Assembly (NCBI GenBank): GCA_003175915.1
Contig: PSRH01000083.1
Span: 1-7,437, forward strand
Length of the DNA stretch: 7,437 nucleotides
From: Candidatus Melainabacteria bacterium
GTDB lineage: Bacteria; Cyanobacteriota; Vampirovibrionia; Obscuribacterales; Obscuribacteraceae
Direction: 5' to 3'
The position numbers and the translations under genes are program-made. Shown here piece by piece: positions 1 through 6,383 of this stretch. The stretch's first letter is position 1; every line of letters starts with the position of its first letter. The notes under the pieces are model-generated. The model was given only the letters and a program-made list of their open reading frames with translations. It did not search any database and was not told where the DNA came from.

Positions 1-143
1 GCGATAATTTCGGCTACGTGCTGGATGCGAGCGATGCTTTTCAGTGAGGTGCCGCCAAATTTGATTACTTGCAGCGTCTTAAGCGGCTGAGAATCGCTCT
101 TGCCTTCGCCCTGCACGTTCTTCACTTTTACGCTCTCAGACAT
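1..143 (-). CDS. lysC: Aspartate kinase, N-terminal fragment (cut by window edge)
   Basis: Only the first 47 codons are present; the gene runs off the left edge of the window. After a polar extension of about 23 residues comes LQVIKFGGTSL (residues 24-34) followed by KSIARIQHVAEII. This is the N-terminal ATP/aspartate-binding signature of aspartokinases (KFGGTSV) and the helix after it. The enzyme phosphorylates aspartate, the first step toward lysine, methionine and threonine, in the cytoplasm. The ATG at 143-141 overlaps the thrB stop (138-136) by 8 nt, so this is the last visible gene of the hom-thrC-thrB operon. The ribosome binding site is poor, with GGGA about 15 nt upstream, which fits translational coupling. 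Whether it carries C-terminal ACT regulatory domains cannot be seen. Other amino acid kinase family members share the fold, but the operon context makes aspartokinase by far the best reading. Confidence 0.88.
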   Translation of the reverse strand, partial: MSESVKVKNVQGEGKSDSQPLKTLQVIKFGGTSLKSIARIQHVAEII

Positions 144-1116
144 TCAGTTCTTTGAGTCCCTTCTCGTCCACCTTCAGGTCAAGTATATGTGAGTCCATGC
201 CTTGTTGTTTCAGCCAATTTGTTATTTGTTTGAGTAAATCTTTTTTCTTCCCCTCATGCACGGGCATAAGAACCGATGAGCCGGCACCGCTTAAGACGCA
301 GCCGATTGCCGCACTGTCACGAAACTCCTTCTTGAGCGCCTCCAGTTCGGGTATCAACTCCGCACGGTATTTTTCATGAAGCCTATCATGCAACGCTTCT
401 CTGGCAAGCTCCTCATCTTGGTTTTGAATCGCGGCAAGAAGCAGGGCGGTACGCTGTACATTATAGACGGCATCTTCATATGGCACTGTCTTCGGTAAAA
501 CGCTTCTGGCTTTGTTAGTAGTCAGTTGCCGAGGCGGCACCACCAGGATTAAATGCCAATCTTCAGGCCATTCCAGTCGCTTGGCCAGCACAGTTCGCCG
601 GTCGTCCGCAATCGAGGTAACGACCAGACCTCCCAGTAGACTGGCTGCGGCGTTGTCCGCGTGCCCTTCGATAGCTGCTCCTAACGACAAAAGAGATTGC
701 CGATCCGGTACGCGCTTGCACAATCTTTCGCTTGCATACAACGTTGCCATTACCATTGCCGCACTGCTGCCAAATCCGCGACCAATCGGAATTTGCGAGT
801 CGACATCCAGGTGCAAGCGCTTGATTATCTGAGGTTGCATCTTGATTCTTTCTTGCAGTACTTTAAAAATGAAGCGCGGTATGGCTGTTTCCAGGCTTGA
901 CTGGTCCATGCCCGAGGCTGCGACGAAGGGGGCATTTTTTTCATTTTCCGGCAAAAGCGTGAAAGTCAGTCTGGCATAAATAGTAAGCGCCAATGCCAAC
1001 GTGTCGAATCCCGGTCCTAAATTGGCCGTACTGCCTGGTACCTCCACCGTCACGCTGTCGGTTGATATGTTCTTTGATGAATGCTTGGACTTATGGTTTG
1101 GCTCCCTGGCCTTCAT
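136..1116 (-). CDS. thrB: Homoserine kinase (GHMP kinase family)
   Basis: Phosphorylates homoserine with ATP to give O-phosphohomoserine, the substrate of the ThrC encoded just upstream. The GHMP kinase motifs appear in order: PGSTANLGPGFDTL (residues 27-40), the glycine/serine-rich ATP loop PIGRGFGSSAA (110-120), EGHADNAAAS (150-159) and the C-terminal LSGAGSSVLM (275-284). At 326 residues it is slightly longer than the usual 300-320. The excess is a Lys/Ser-rich N-terminal tail of about 20 residues ahead of the first strand. The ATG at 1116-1114 overlaps the thrC TGA as ATGA, the main reason for choosing this start. A GTG at codon 22 would remove the tail but has no visible Shine-Dalgarno sequence. 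Two motif positions deviate from the family norm: EGHPDN reads EGHADN, and SGAGPS reads SGAGSS. Activity still looks intact. Confidence 0.93.
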   Translation of the reverse strand: MKAREPNHKSKHSSKNISTDSVTVEVPGSTANLGPGFDTLALALTIYARLTFTLLPENEKNAPFVAASGMDQSSLETAIPRFIFKVLQERIKMQPQIIKRLHLDVDSQIPIGRGFGSSAAMVMATLYASERLCKRVPDRQSLLSLGAAIEGHADNAAASLLGGLVVTSIADDRRTVLAKRLEWPEDWHLILVVPPRQLTTNKARSVLPKTVPYEDAVYNVQRTALLLAAIQNQDEELAREALHDRLHEKYRAELIPELEALKKEFRDSAAIGCVLSGAGSSVLMPVHEGKKKDLLKQITNWLKQQGMDSHILDLKVDEKGLKELNV

Positions 1117-2180
1117 AGCTCTATAGCCTCTTTTAGCTTGGTGAGCGTTGGTTCAATTGTCGCTATCTCCTTCTCGCCTACCTTGATTGCCGTGTCCGGA
1201 TCTTTAAGACCATTGCCTGTAAGAACACAGGTGACAAATGCTTGCTCAGGGATTAAGCCTGCTTTGACCTTCTTGATCAAGCCGGCAATGGCCGCTGCGC
1301 TTGATGGTTCGCAAAAAATTCCTTCTTGATGAGCGACCAGCTGATAGGCGTAAAGAATCTCTTTGTCTGAGACAGAGTCTATTTGGCCGTTTGATTCATG
1401 AGCTGCTTTTACAGCCTCTTGCCAGCTGGCCGGATTACCGATGCGGATGGCTGTGGCAATCGTCTCGGGGTTGCTTATCGGCGCACCCTTTACTATAGCG
1501 GCTGCGCCTTCGGCTTCGAAGCCGAACATGCGTGGGCGGTGCTGGCACATACCTGAGTCTTGACAAAGTTTGAAACCGCGCCAATAGGCGCTAATGTTGC
1601 CGGCGTTGCCGACGGGGATGAAGACAAAATCCGGTGCCCGCCCGAGCTTCTCGACTATCTCGATAGCTGCAGTTTTTTGACCTTCAAGCCTGTATGGATT
1701 GATTGAATTGACAATGGTAATCGCATATTCCTCAGCTACTTCGCGCACCAGTTGCAGGGCCTGGTCGAAATTGCCATTCACTTGCACGATTTTTGCTCCG
1801 TATAAGATCGCCTGGGCAACTTTACCGAGGGCCACCTTTCCTGCTGGCAGAATCACGTAGCATTTCAGTCCAGCTTTGCCCGCGAACGCTGCGGCAGAGG
1901 CACTGGTGTTACCTGTGGAGGCACAAATGACAGCCCTGGATCCGGCTTCTGTCGCCTTTGAAATCGCCAGAGTCATACCCCGATCTTTGAAGCTGCCGGT
2001 CGGGTTCAACCCTTCCAACTTGAAGAAAAGCCGCATCTTGGGAACCCCCAGTAGTGCGGGCAAGTGCTCGGCCGGCACAAGCGGCGTGCCGCCCTCACCA
2101 AGGCTGACAATCGGTGTCTTATCCGTTACCGGCAAGTGTTCGCGGTACTTCTCAATAAGTGTTAGCTTTTCAGGCATCAC
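1113..2180 (-). CDS. thrC: Threonine synthase (PLP-dependent)
   Basis: Converts O-phosphohomoserine to threonine and phosphate, the last step of the pathway. It is a fold-type II PLP enzyme of the short (about 350 residue) class. The Schiff-base lysine is in NPTGSFKDRGM (residues 59-69, Lys65). The substrate loop is ASTGNTSAS (87-95), the PLP-phosphate loop is VGNAGN (190-195), and the C-terminal TGNGLKDPD (321-329) is typical of threonine synthases. The reading frame can start at GTG 2180 or ATG 2177, one codon apart. AGGA lies 6 nt before the GTG and 9 nt before the ATG, so either is usable, and the ATG (354 residues) is perhaps more natural. The start lies inside the end of hom (11 or 8 nt overlap), and the stop overlaps the thrB ATG by 4 nt, so the three genes should be translated in a coupled way. 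It appears complete and undamaged. Confidence 0.95.
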   Translation of the reverse strand: MMPEKLTLIEKYREHLPVTDKTPIVSLGEGGTPLVPAEHLPALLGVPKMRLFFKLEGLNPTGSFKDRGMTLAISKATEAGSRAVICASTGNTSASAAAFAGKAGLKCYVILPAGKVALGKVAQAILYGAKIVQVNGNFDQALQLVREVAEEYAITIVNSINPYRLEGQKTAAIEIVEKLGRAPDFVFIPVGNAGNISAYWRGFKLCQDSGMCQHRPRMFGFEAEGAAAIVKGAPISNPETIATAIRIGNPASWQEAVKAAHESNGQIDSVSDKEILYAYQLVAHQEGIFCEPSSAAAIAGLIKKVKAGLIPEQAFVTCVLTGNGLKDPDTAIKVGEKEIATIEPTLTKLKEAIEL

Positions 2181-3447
2181 TTTCTGTCCTGAAGATGCGG
2201 AGTTTTGATTCGATCTCTTTCAAGAAATCGCATTTCAACAACTCACTTACGGCAGAATCCATATTGCTATTTAAGACCTCCTCAGTAAGGATAGCGACGC
2301 TTGCCTGGTTGTTGGTCACGCCCTTTTGAATAATGCTATCAATGCTAATTTTGTTTGCGCCTAATATAGTGCCGATGCGACCAATCACCCCCGGTGCATC
2401 TGACACGGAAAGGCGCAAGTAGTAAGGGCAAGAATACTGACCTGCTTCGACAAGCTCGGCCCAGTTAGAGGTTATCTCAAGGCTGAAGTAACTGGCAAAA
2501 TCAGGCAATTTGAGGGCAGAAGCTAAATTCACCACATCTCCGACGATGGCCGAAGCCGTTGGCATCTGTCCTGCACCTGGTCCGACCATAATTATCTCCT
2601 CAATCAGATCACCTCTGACCAGAACGCCATTTTGGTGCTTTGACACCGCTGCCAGTGGGTGTCCGAGGGGCACCAGCATGGGATGAACGCGAACATCGAG
2701 TTGGTTTTTGTTTACCTTTCGAGTTATTCCGACGAGCTTGATGCGATAGCCCATCTGCTTTGCTTGGGCAATATCGAGCGCGCTTATTTTTCTGATACCC
2801 TCGCGATATATTACTGGCGGCCGGACAAATTCTCCGAAAGCCAGCGCCGATAAAATCGAAAGCTTGTAAGCAACATCAAGTCCATCCACATCATTTGTCG
2901 GATCGGACTCGGCTAAGCCTAGAGCTTGTGCTTCTTTCAAGGCTGCCTCATAACTGACACCCGCGTCTTCCATCTTCGAAAGAATGAAATTTGTTGTTCC
3001 ATTGAGAATACCCGTTACCGAAGATATCTTCGTGGCTTCCAGACCCTTATGCATCGTGGAAATTAAGGGCACGCCGCCGGCAACTGCGGCTTCGAAAAAT
3101 ATGGTCACACCCTTTTCGCTCGCCAGAGCAAAAAGGGCAGGTCCATGCTTGGCGATCAGCTCTTTGTTGGCAGTGACGATGTGCTTGCGCCTTTCGATCG
3201 CGGCCAGGACATATTCCAGGGCGGGGTGCTCGCCGCCCATTACCTCAATGAGAATTTCGATTTCCGGATCATCGATTAAGTCAGCGACGTTAGTCGAGAC
3301 CGGGCAAGGCGCTGCCACTATGCGTGGTTTATCCAAGGTACGCACGGCGATCTTCTTAAGAACTAGTTGTCGTTGTTGAGATAGCAGTTGAGCTACGCCG
3401 CTGCCGACGGTGCCCAGGCCAATCATCCCCACTACTATGCGTGCCAC
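2170..3447 (-). CDS. hom: Homoserine dehydrogenase with C-terminal ACT domain
   Basis: Reduces aspartate semialdehyde to homoserine with NAD(P)H, at the branch point to threonine and methionine. The Rossmann dinucleotide loop is GLGTVGSGV (residues 10-18). Catalytic-domain motifs follow: VTANKELIAKHG (91-102), EAAVAGGVPLI (119-129), GILNGTTNFIL (146-156) and the acidic ESDPTNDVDGLD (180-191). A C-terminal ACT domain covers about 342-420 (LRLSVSDAPGVIGRIGTIL). This is the common monofunctional bacterial form of about 425-435 residues; the ACT domain suggests feedback control by threonine, inferred from the family. The start is GTG at 3447-3445, preceded by GAGG (3453-3456) with a 5-nt spacer, which places the Rossmann strand right at the N-terminus as expected. 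It is the first gene of the threonine operon and ends inside the thrC start region. Confidence 0.96.
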   Translation of the reverse strand: MARIVVGMIGLGTVGSGVAQLLSQQRQLVLKKIAVRTLDKPRIVAAPCPVSTNVADLIDDPEIEILIEVMGGEHPALEYVLAAIERRKHIVTANKELIAKHGPALFALASEKGVTIFFEAAVAGGVPLISTMHKGLEATKISSVTGILNGTTNFILSKMEDAGVSYEAALKEAQALGLAESDPTNDVDGLDVAYKLSILSALAFGEFVRPPVIYREGIRKISALDIAQAKQMGYRIKLVGITRKVNKNQLDVRVHPMLVPLGHPLAAVSKHQNGVLVRGDLIEEIIMVGPGAGQMPTASAIVGDVVNLASALKLPDFASYFSLEITSNWAELVEAGQYSCPYYLRLSVSDAPGVIGRIGTILGANKISIDSIIQKGVTNNQASVAILTEEVLNSNMDSAVSELLKCDFLKEIESKLRIFRTESDA

Positions 3448-3452
3448 AAAAA

Positions 3453-3456
3453 CCTC
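3453..3456 (-). promoter_or_regulatory. Ribosome binding site of hom
   Basis: The minus strand reads GAGG followed by 5 nt and the GTG start codon of hom. It supports the GTG as the true start, and no ATG near it would keep the N-terminal Rossmann strand intact. Confidence 0.7.
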
Positions 3457-3480
3457 AGAGAACTGCTCGCACCGAAATCA

Positions 3481-3510
3481 ATATTACACGAGAACACCGG
3501 GCAGGCGCAA
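3481..3510 (-). promoter_or_regulatory. Candidate sigma-70-type promoter of the hom-thrC-thrB-lysC operon
   Basis: In the 109-nt gap between the phosphatase gene and hom, the minus strand reads TTGCGC (3510-3505), 18 nt, then TAATAT (3486-3481). The predicted transcript would have a leader of roughly 25-30 nt carrying the GAGG ribosome binding site. That is too short for an attenuator, and I see no threonine-rich leader peptide or T-box-like structure. The -35 box is weak, so the call rests mostly on the -10 box and position. Read-through from the upstream phosphatase gene is the alternative. Confidence 0.3.
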
Positions 3511-3556
3511 AAGCGTCTGAGCTTAAAGACCTTCTGCCTTTTGTTATGAGAATCGG

Positions 3557-4024
3557 TCAGGTTGGGCTGCTCGTTAGTGTGCGGAAGAAATCGTTGACGC
3601 GTTCATCCATTTGCCGGATTCCTTGCCGAGGAGGCGTCACATCGATATCGCCCACCTGCCAGAATTCCACCTTCTCGTTTAAATCAGGAAACAGGTATTC
3701 GACAAGAGGACGGTGCTCTTCTTCATTAAGAGCAATGATTCGATCGGCCCGTAGCAGATCCTCTCGGCTGACCCGCTTTGGAAGGCGGATCGGTGCCGAT
3801 AGAGTGATCCCCCTTTCTAATAGGGCATTTTCGGTGAAACTGGCAATCGGGCCAAGATTGGCAGCACCTCTTTCACAAGCCAGTCCACAAGAATCGGCTA
3901 TCCACGGCGCTTCTGCCTTACGGGCAAGAAAATTGAACAACTCCTCTGCAAAGCGACTGCGGTAGTAGTTTCCCGTGCAGAGGAAGAGCACTCGCTTGAT
4001 CTTCCGGTTTTCATTTGTTGCCAT
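3557..4024 (-). CDS. Low-molecular-weight protein tyrosine phosphatase-like protein
   Basis: A 155-residue cytoplasmic protein of the size and fold signature of low-molecular-weight phosphotyrosine phosphatases. The first strand runs into the P-loop LFLCTGNYYRSR, which satisfies the CX5R(S) signature with nucleophile Cys16 and Arg22. It is followed by FAEELFN, matching the usual AE helix, and a central LLRADRIIALNEEEH stretch matches the family's 'ADLII' region. Two features depart from classical members. The loop has Tyr-Tyr where Ile-Cys is usual. The C-terminal catalytic Asp-Pro is replaced by VGDIDVTPP (124-132), leaving Asp126 or Asp128 as the possible general acid. The substrate is unknown; arsenate-reductase-like relatives share this fold. 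It lies 109 nt upstream of hom in the same direction, so it may be partly co-transcribed with the threonine operon, with no obvious functional link. The ATG start lacks a clear Shine-Dalgarno sequence. Confidence 0.8.
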   Translation of the reverse strand: MATNENRKIKRVLFLCTGNYYRSRFAEELFNFLARKAEAPWIADSCGLACERGAANLGPIASFTENALLERGITLSAPIRLPKRVSREDLLRADRIIALNEEEHRPLVEYLFPDLNEKVEFWQVGDIDVTPPRQGIRQMDERVNDFFRTLTSSPT

Positions 4025-4072
4025 TTGGGAGTATTTTAACCGCCTTTAGATTATTTGATCCGGCAGTGGCGT

Positions 4073-4078
4073 ATTATA
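4073..4078 (-). promoter_or_regulatory. Candidate -10 box in the divergent promoter region
   Basis: The 86-nt gap 4025-4110 separates the minus-strand phosphatase gene from the plus-strand exported-protein gene and must serve both. On the minus strand 4078-4073 reads a perfect TATAAT, about 49 nt before the phosphatase ATG, but no good -35 box is seen at 16-18 nt. On the plus strand the same AT-rich patch (TATTATATG, 4072-4080) could act as a -10 for the divergent gene, with TTGATC (4055-4060) as a poorly spaced -35. The two promoters may therefore overlap. Confidence 0.35.
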
Positions 4079-4110
4079 TGCTTCTTGTTTCGCGGGGTTA
4101 GTTGGGCTAA

Positions 4111-4935
4111 GTGCTAAAAATAAAGATTGTTCGATCACTGTTCTCAAGAATCTGGCTTGGGTTGGTCATTCTTATCATGATTGGATCGCTCGTCTGCCAT
4201 GCGCCAGTTAAGGCGGATCAGTCGACTGGTTCTGAGTCGGAGACCGAGAGCGCCGAAAAGGAAGCGGCTGCTCAACCACCAGCCAAGGAACCAGAAAAGG
4301 TTCAGGTGATCGTGGCGGTCGACGTGCCGGTCAACGCCAACGCTCGCGACCAGTTTCTCATGTCGCCCTTTCCTGTGGCGCCGCCGGACGTGACCGACGC
4401 CGATTTCTATTTACCGACTAACGCGGATGAGCTTAAAGAACTTCTCAAGGGCGCCGTACTCTATAAAGCGGGCACACCCAATCAGAGCCCGCCTGATTGG
4501 CGAGTGGACCGCGCTCTGCAAATGGCGTTACGCCATACGAGAAAGCACATACCCCTGATTTCTCAGGGATTAGATCAGTGGCTCGATGATTTCTTTCCGC
4601 AATTCCAACAGGAAGTTATGGCGCTCAATGCCGATCAGAAGTTGAGGCAGAAAAGATTTGCTAACTGTGGGATGCATGAGGGAGCGCGAAAAGCCTACCG
4701 GGACGATGCAGGCAACAAGGGACTTACCCCGATTTCGGTTAGAGTCGGTCAGGTCAAACGTGGTATTCGCCAGGGGAAGACTTATGTGAAACCTGCTGTA
4801 TGGTGGGTAATTGGCACACATTCAACGCCAGGGTTGACTTATTATTGGCAGGAACAGAGAACCATTCAAGCAGGTATGGCGCGCATGGTTGAACTGACTG
4901 AAGCAAATGCTGCCCTCATAAAGGGTCATTTTTAA
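4111..4935 (+). CDS. Exported protein of unknown function with N-terminal signal peptide
   Basis: I do not recognise a family for this 274-residue protein, the only plus-strand gene in the window. The N-terminus has Lys/Arg residues (3-13), a hydrophobic core WLGLVILIMIGSLV (15-28) and a likely signal peptidase I site after APVKA (Ala35). The cysteine at 29 lacks a lipobox. Residues 36-63 form a Glu/Ala/Pro/Ser-rich, probably disordered linker. From about 65 a folded part begins: a short strand (KVQVIVAVDVPV), a region containing DADFYLPTNADELKELLKGA (97-116), an amphipathic helical stretch (132-180), and an aromatic C-terminal segment PAVWWVIGTHSTPGLTYYW (228-246). A single cysteine (Cys186) remains in the mature part. 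It starts at GTG 4111 without a clear ribosome binding site, so the exact start is less certain. A downstream ATG at 4177 would cut the signal peptide in half. It is expected to act in the periplasm or cell envelope. Confidence 0.7.
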   Translation: MLKIKIVRSLFSRIWLGLVILIMIGSLVCHAPVKADQSTGSESETESAEKEAAAQPPAKEPEKVQVIVAVDVPVNANARDQFLMSPFPVAPPDVTDADFYLPTNADELKELLKGAVLYKAGTPNQSPPDWRVDRALQMALRHTRKHIPLISQGLDQWLDDFFPQFQQEVMALNADQKLRQKRFANCGMHEGARKAYRDDAGNKGLTPISVRVGQVKRGIRQGKTYVKPAVWWVIGTHSTPGLTYYWQEQRTIQAGMARMVELTEANAALIKGHF

Positions 4936-4942
4936 AAGACGT

Positions 4943-5404
4943 TCAACGGACTGAAAAATCTTTGCCTGTATCGGGGTGAATGACACTAACGCGTACCGGA
5001 TTTTTCGAGTTAAGTGTTTGAATAGCGGCGGCTGCAGCCGGTTCAGTCATTGCTTCTGCGCATACCCTGAGAAAGTCGTTGATCAACTCAGAACGGTTAG
5101 CATCGCTCTTGTAATACAGGTCTTTCATCTGTGCCCCTAATTCACTAGCGCATGTCCAAGATGGAAGACTGGCAGCGAAATTGTAGTATTTCCAGGATGC
5201 TGCTTCGCCGGGGTGCGTGCAATTCGGGTCGTTTGCCTCCCGCTCAGTGAGGGCTGAGAGTTCTAACAGTCCGTGCCATGGGTAGCAACCTAGATCTAGC
5301 TGTGCTATTGCTTCGCCGTCAGTCAAGGTTGTTCTAAATTCTTTAACACAGGCAATAATCAGCATAGATAAGCCTGCCTTCCAGTCAGAGCGATTGCTGA
5401 TCAT
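4943..5404 (-). CDS. Small unknown protein translationally coupled to the upstream hydrolase
   Basis: No family recognised. The open frame extends back to a GTG at 5425, but the better start is the ATG at 5404-5402. It overlaps the hydrolase TGA (5403-5401) as ATGA and has GAGGA (5415-5419) 10 nt upstream. This gives 153 residues. There is no signal peptide or membrane segment, so the product is probably cytoplasmic. The composition suggests a mostly alpha-helical protein with one hydrophobic N-terminal helix (GLSMLIIACVKEF, 11-23), an aromatic central part (CYPWHGLLELS, 40-50; SWKYYNFAASLPSW, 70-83), an alanine-rich helix (EPAAAAAIQTL, 121-131) and a C-terminal strand-like segment VRVSVIHPDTGKDF (137-150). 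Five cysteines (19, 40, 62, 85, 115) do not form a CxxC motif. Coupling to the hydrolase argues for linked expression, but not for a specific function. Confidence 0.72.
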   Translation of the reverse strand: MISNRSDWKAGLSMLIIACVKEFRTTLTDGEAIAQLDLGCYPWHGLLELSALTEREANDPNCTHPGEAASWKYYNFAASLPSWTCASELGAQMKDLYYKSDANRSELINDFLRVCAEAMTEPAAAAAIQTLNSKNPVRVSVIHPDTGKDFSVR

Positions 5405-6339
5405 GAAGCAATTGTCCTCATACACGGTACTGCCCCAGGGCAGGTCCCGGCTTTAGTTCGTTTAGCCTTGAGTGTTCGTTCGAAAAAATCAATCACTTTA
5501 GCTTCGTTCTCGGGTGAATAGAAACCATGGTTGGCTCCCTTGAGAAGAATTAGAGTGCTGTCTGCGCCAATCGATTTGAGGTGATCGTTGAGTTCTCTGC
5601 TTTGTTGTGAGGGTACAATCGGATCTTTCAGTCCGTGCATAATCAAAAATGGAGGCAGCTCGCGCTGGCTGTAGAAAACCGGGCTGGCCTCTCGCGTCAG
5701 GGCAGGGTCACTCGCCGGTGTGGTGCCTAGAAGTCGAGTGAGCAAGTCATTGACAGCCAGATTGCCACCAGATTGGGGAGAAATGGAAACGAGATCAGAA
5801 GGTCCGCACCAATCGCAGACAGCGGCAACATGGTTGGACACTTGCCGATCAGGACTTGCCCAGGGAGGAGCGGGCATATCCCCGGTTAATCCAGCCAGGG
5901 CGGCCAGATGCCCGCCGGCAGACATGCCCCATATCCCGATTGCATCGGGATCGAGATCATAATCGGCAGCGTGCAAACGCAGCCAACCGATCGCCAATTT
6001 GCAATCTATTATCTGAGCAGGAAATGCTGCCTGGGCACTCAATCTGTAGTTGATGCTGGCAACAGCAAAACCGTTTCTGACCAACTCTCGAAAAGGAAAG
6101 AAAGCCTTGTCGCCGGATTCCCAGCCACCTCCGTGAATGCAAACTACCAGTGGGTATGGACCTTTGCCGACAGGCAGATAGAGATCGAGTAAATTGGCGC
6201 CGTTGTCCGTGTTCGGCCCGTAAGCAAGATTACCAAAGGCAACCGGTTGAGGACGGTATCTGTGTTTGTGCCGGCAAGCGCTAGCGCCAAAAATAATTGT
6301 TAGACAGAGCACTAGAAGAAGCGCTTTGTCCGCCCTCAA
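5401..6339 (-). CDS. Alpha/beta hydrolase, BD-FAE/HSL-like esterase, putative lipoprotein
   Basis: A 312-residue serine hydrolase resembling the BD-FAE / hormone-sensitive-lipase-like carboxylesterase group. The oxyanion motif is HGGGW (residues 69-73). The nucleophile elbow is GMSAGG (138-143) with Ser140. The acid is probably Asp239 in MHGLKDPIVP, and the histidine is His271 in GANHGFY, so the catalytic triad is complete. Such enzymes hydrolyse short-chain esters, including acetyl or feruloyl groups on polysaccharides; the actual substrate cannot be read from sequence. The N-terminus has a charged start (MRADK), a hydrophobic core (ALLLVLCLTIIFG) and ASAC ending at Cys22. This is an imperfect lipobox suggesting a membrane-anchored lipoprotein outside the cytoplasm. 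The start is TTG at 6339-6337, fixed by a perfect AGGAGG 5 nt upstream. The stop overlaps the ATG of the downstream unknown gene, forming a two-gene unit. Confidence 0.88.
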   Translation of the reverse strand: MRADKALLLVLCLTIIFGASACRHKHRYRPQPVAFGNLAYGPNTDNGANLLDLYLPVGKGPYPLVVCIHGGGWESGDKAFFPFRELVRNGFAVASINYRLSAQAAFPAQIIDCKLAIGWLRLHAADYDLDPDAIGIWGMSAGGHLAALAGLTGDMPAPPWASPDRQVSNHVAAVCDWCGPSDLVSISPQSGGNLAVNDLLTRLLGTTPASDPALTREASPVFYSQRELPPFLIMHGLKDPIVPSQQSRELNDHLKSIGADSTLILLKGANHGFYSPENEAKVIDFFERTLKAKRTKAGTCPGAVPCMRTIAS

Positions 6340-6344
6340 ATGTG

Positions 6345-6350
6345 CCTCCT
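6345..6350 (-). promoter_or_regulatory. Strong ribosome binding site setting a TTG start (hydrolase)
   Basis: The minus strand reads AGGAGG, 5 nt before TTG at 6339-6337. This is the best Shine-Dalgarno match in the window. It decides the unusual TTG start, and the resulting N-terminus is a proper signal peptide. Confidence 0.8.
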
Positions 6351-6383
6351 AACCGTTCCAATGCTTCCGATCTGGACGATCAG

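Noticed and set aside
2984..3379. Plus-strand open frame of 131 codons opposite hom, and similar frames opposite thrB, thrC, the phosphatase and the hydrolase.
   Set aside because: They lie wholly antisense to well-identified genes, lack family signatures and have low-complexity Ser/Arg-rich translations typical of shadow frames.
3502..3519. Hairpin-like CAGGCGC-AAAA-GCGTCTG between hom and the phosphatase gene, considered as a terminator or attenuator.
   Set aside because: On the minus strand, the direction of transcription, one pair becomes an A-C mismatch and no T-run follows. It also overlaps the candidate -35 box.
3448..3556. Threonine attenuator, T-box or leader peptide before hom.
   Set aside because: No ATG-initiated short frame rich in Thr or Ile codons, no T-box core, and no terminator hairpin in the 109-nt gap.
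5405..5425. GTG at 5425 as the start of the small unknown gene (160 residues).
   Set aside because: It needs a 25-nt overlap with the hydrolase and only a weak ribosome binding site. The ATG at 5404 gives a standard ATGA overlap with GAGGA upstream.
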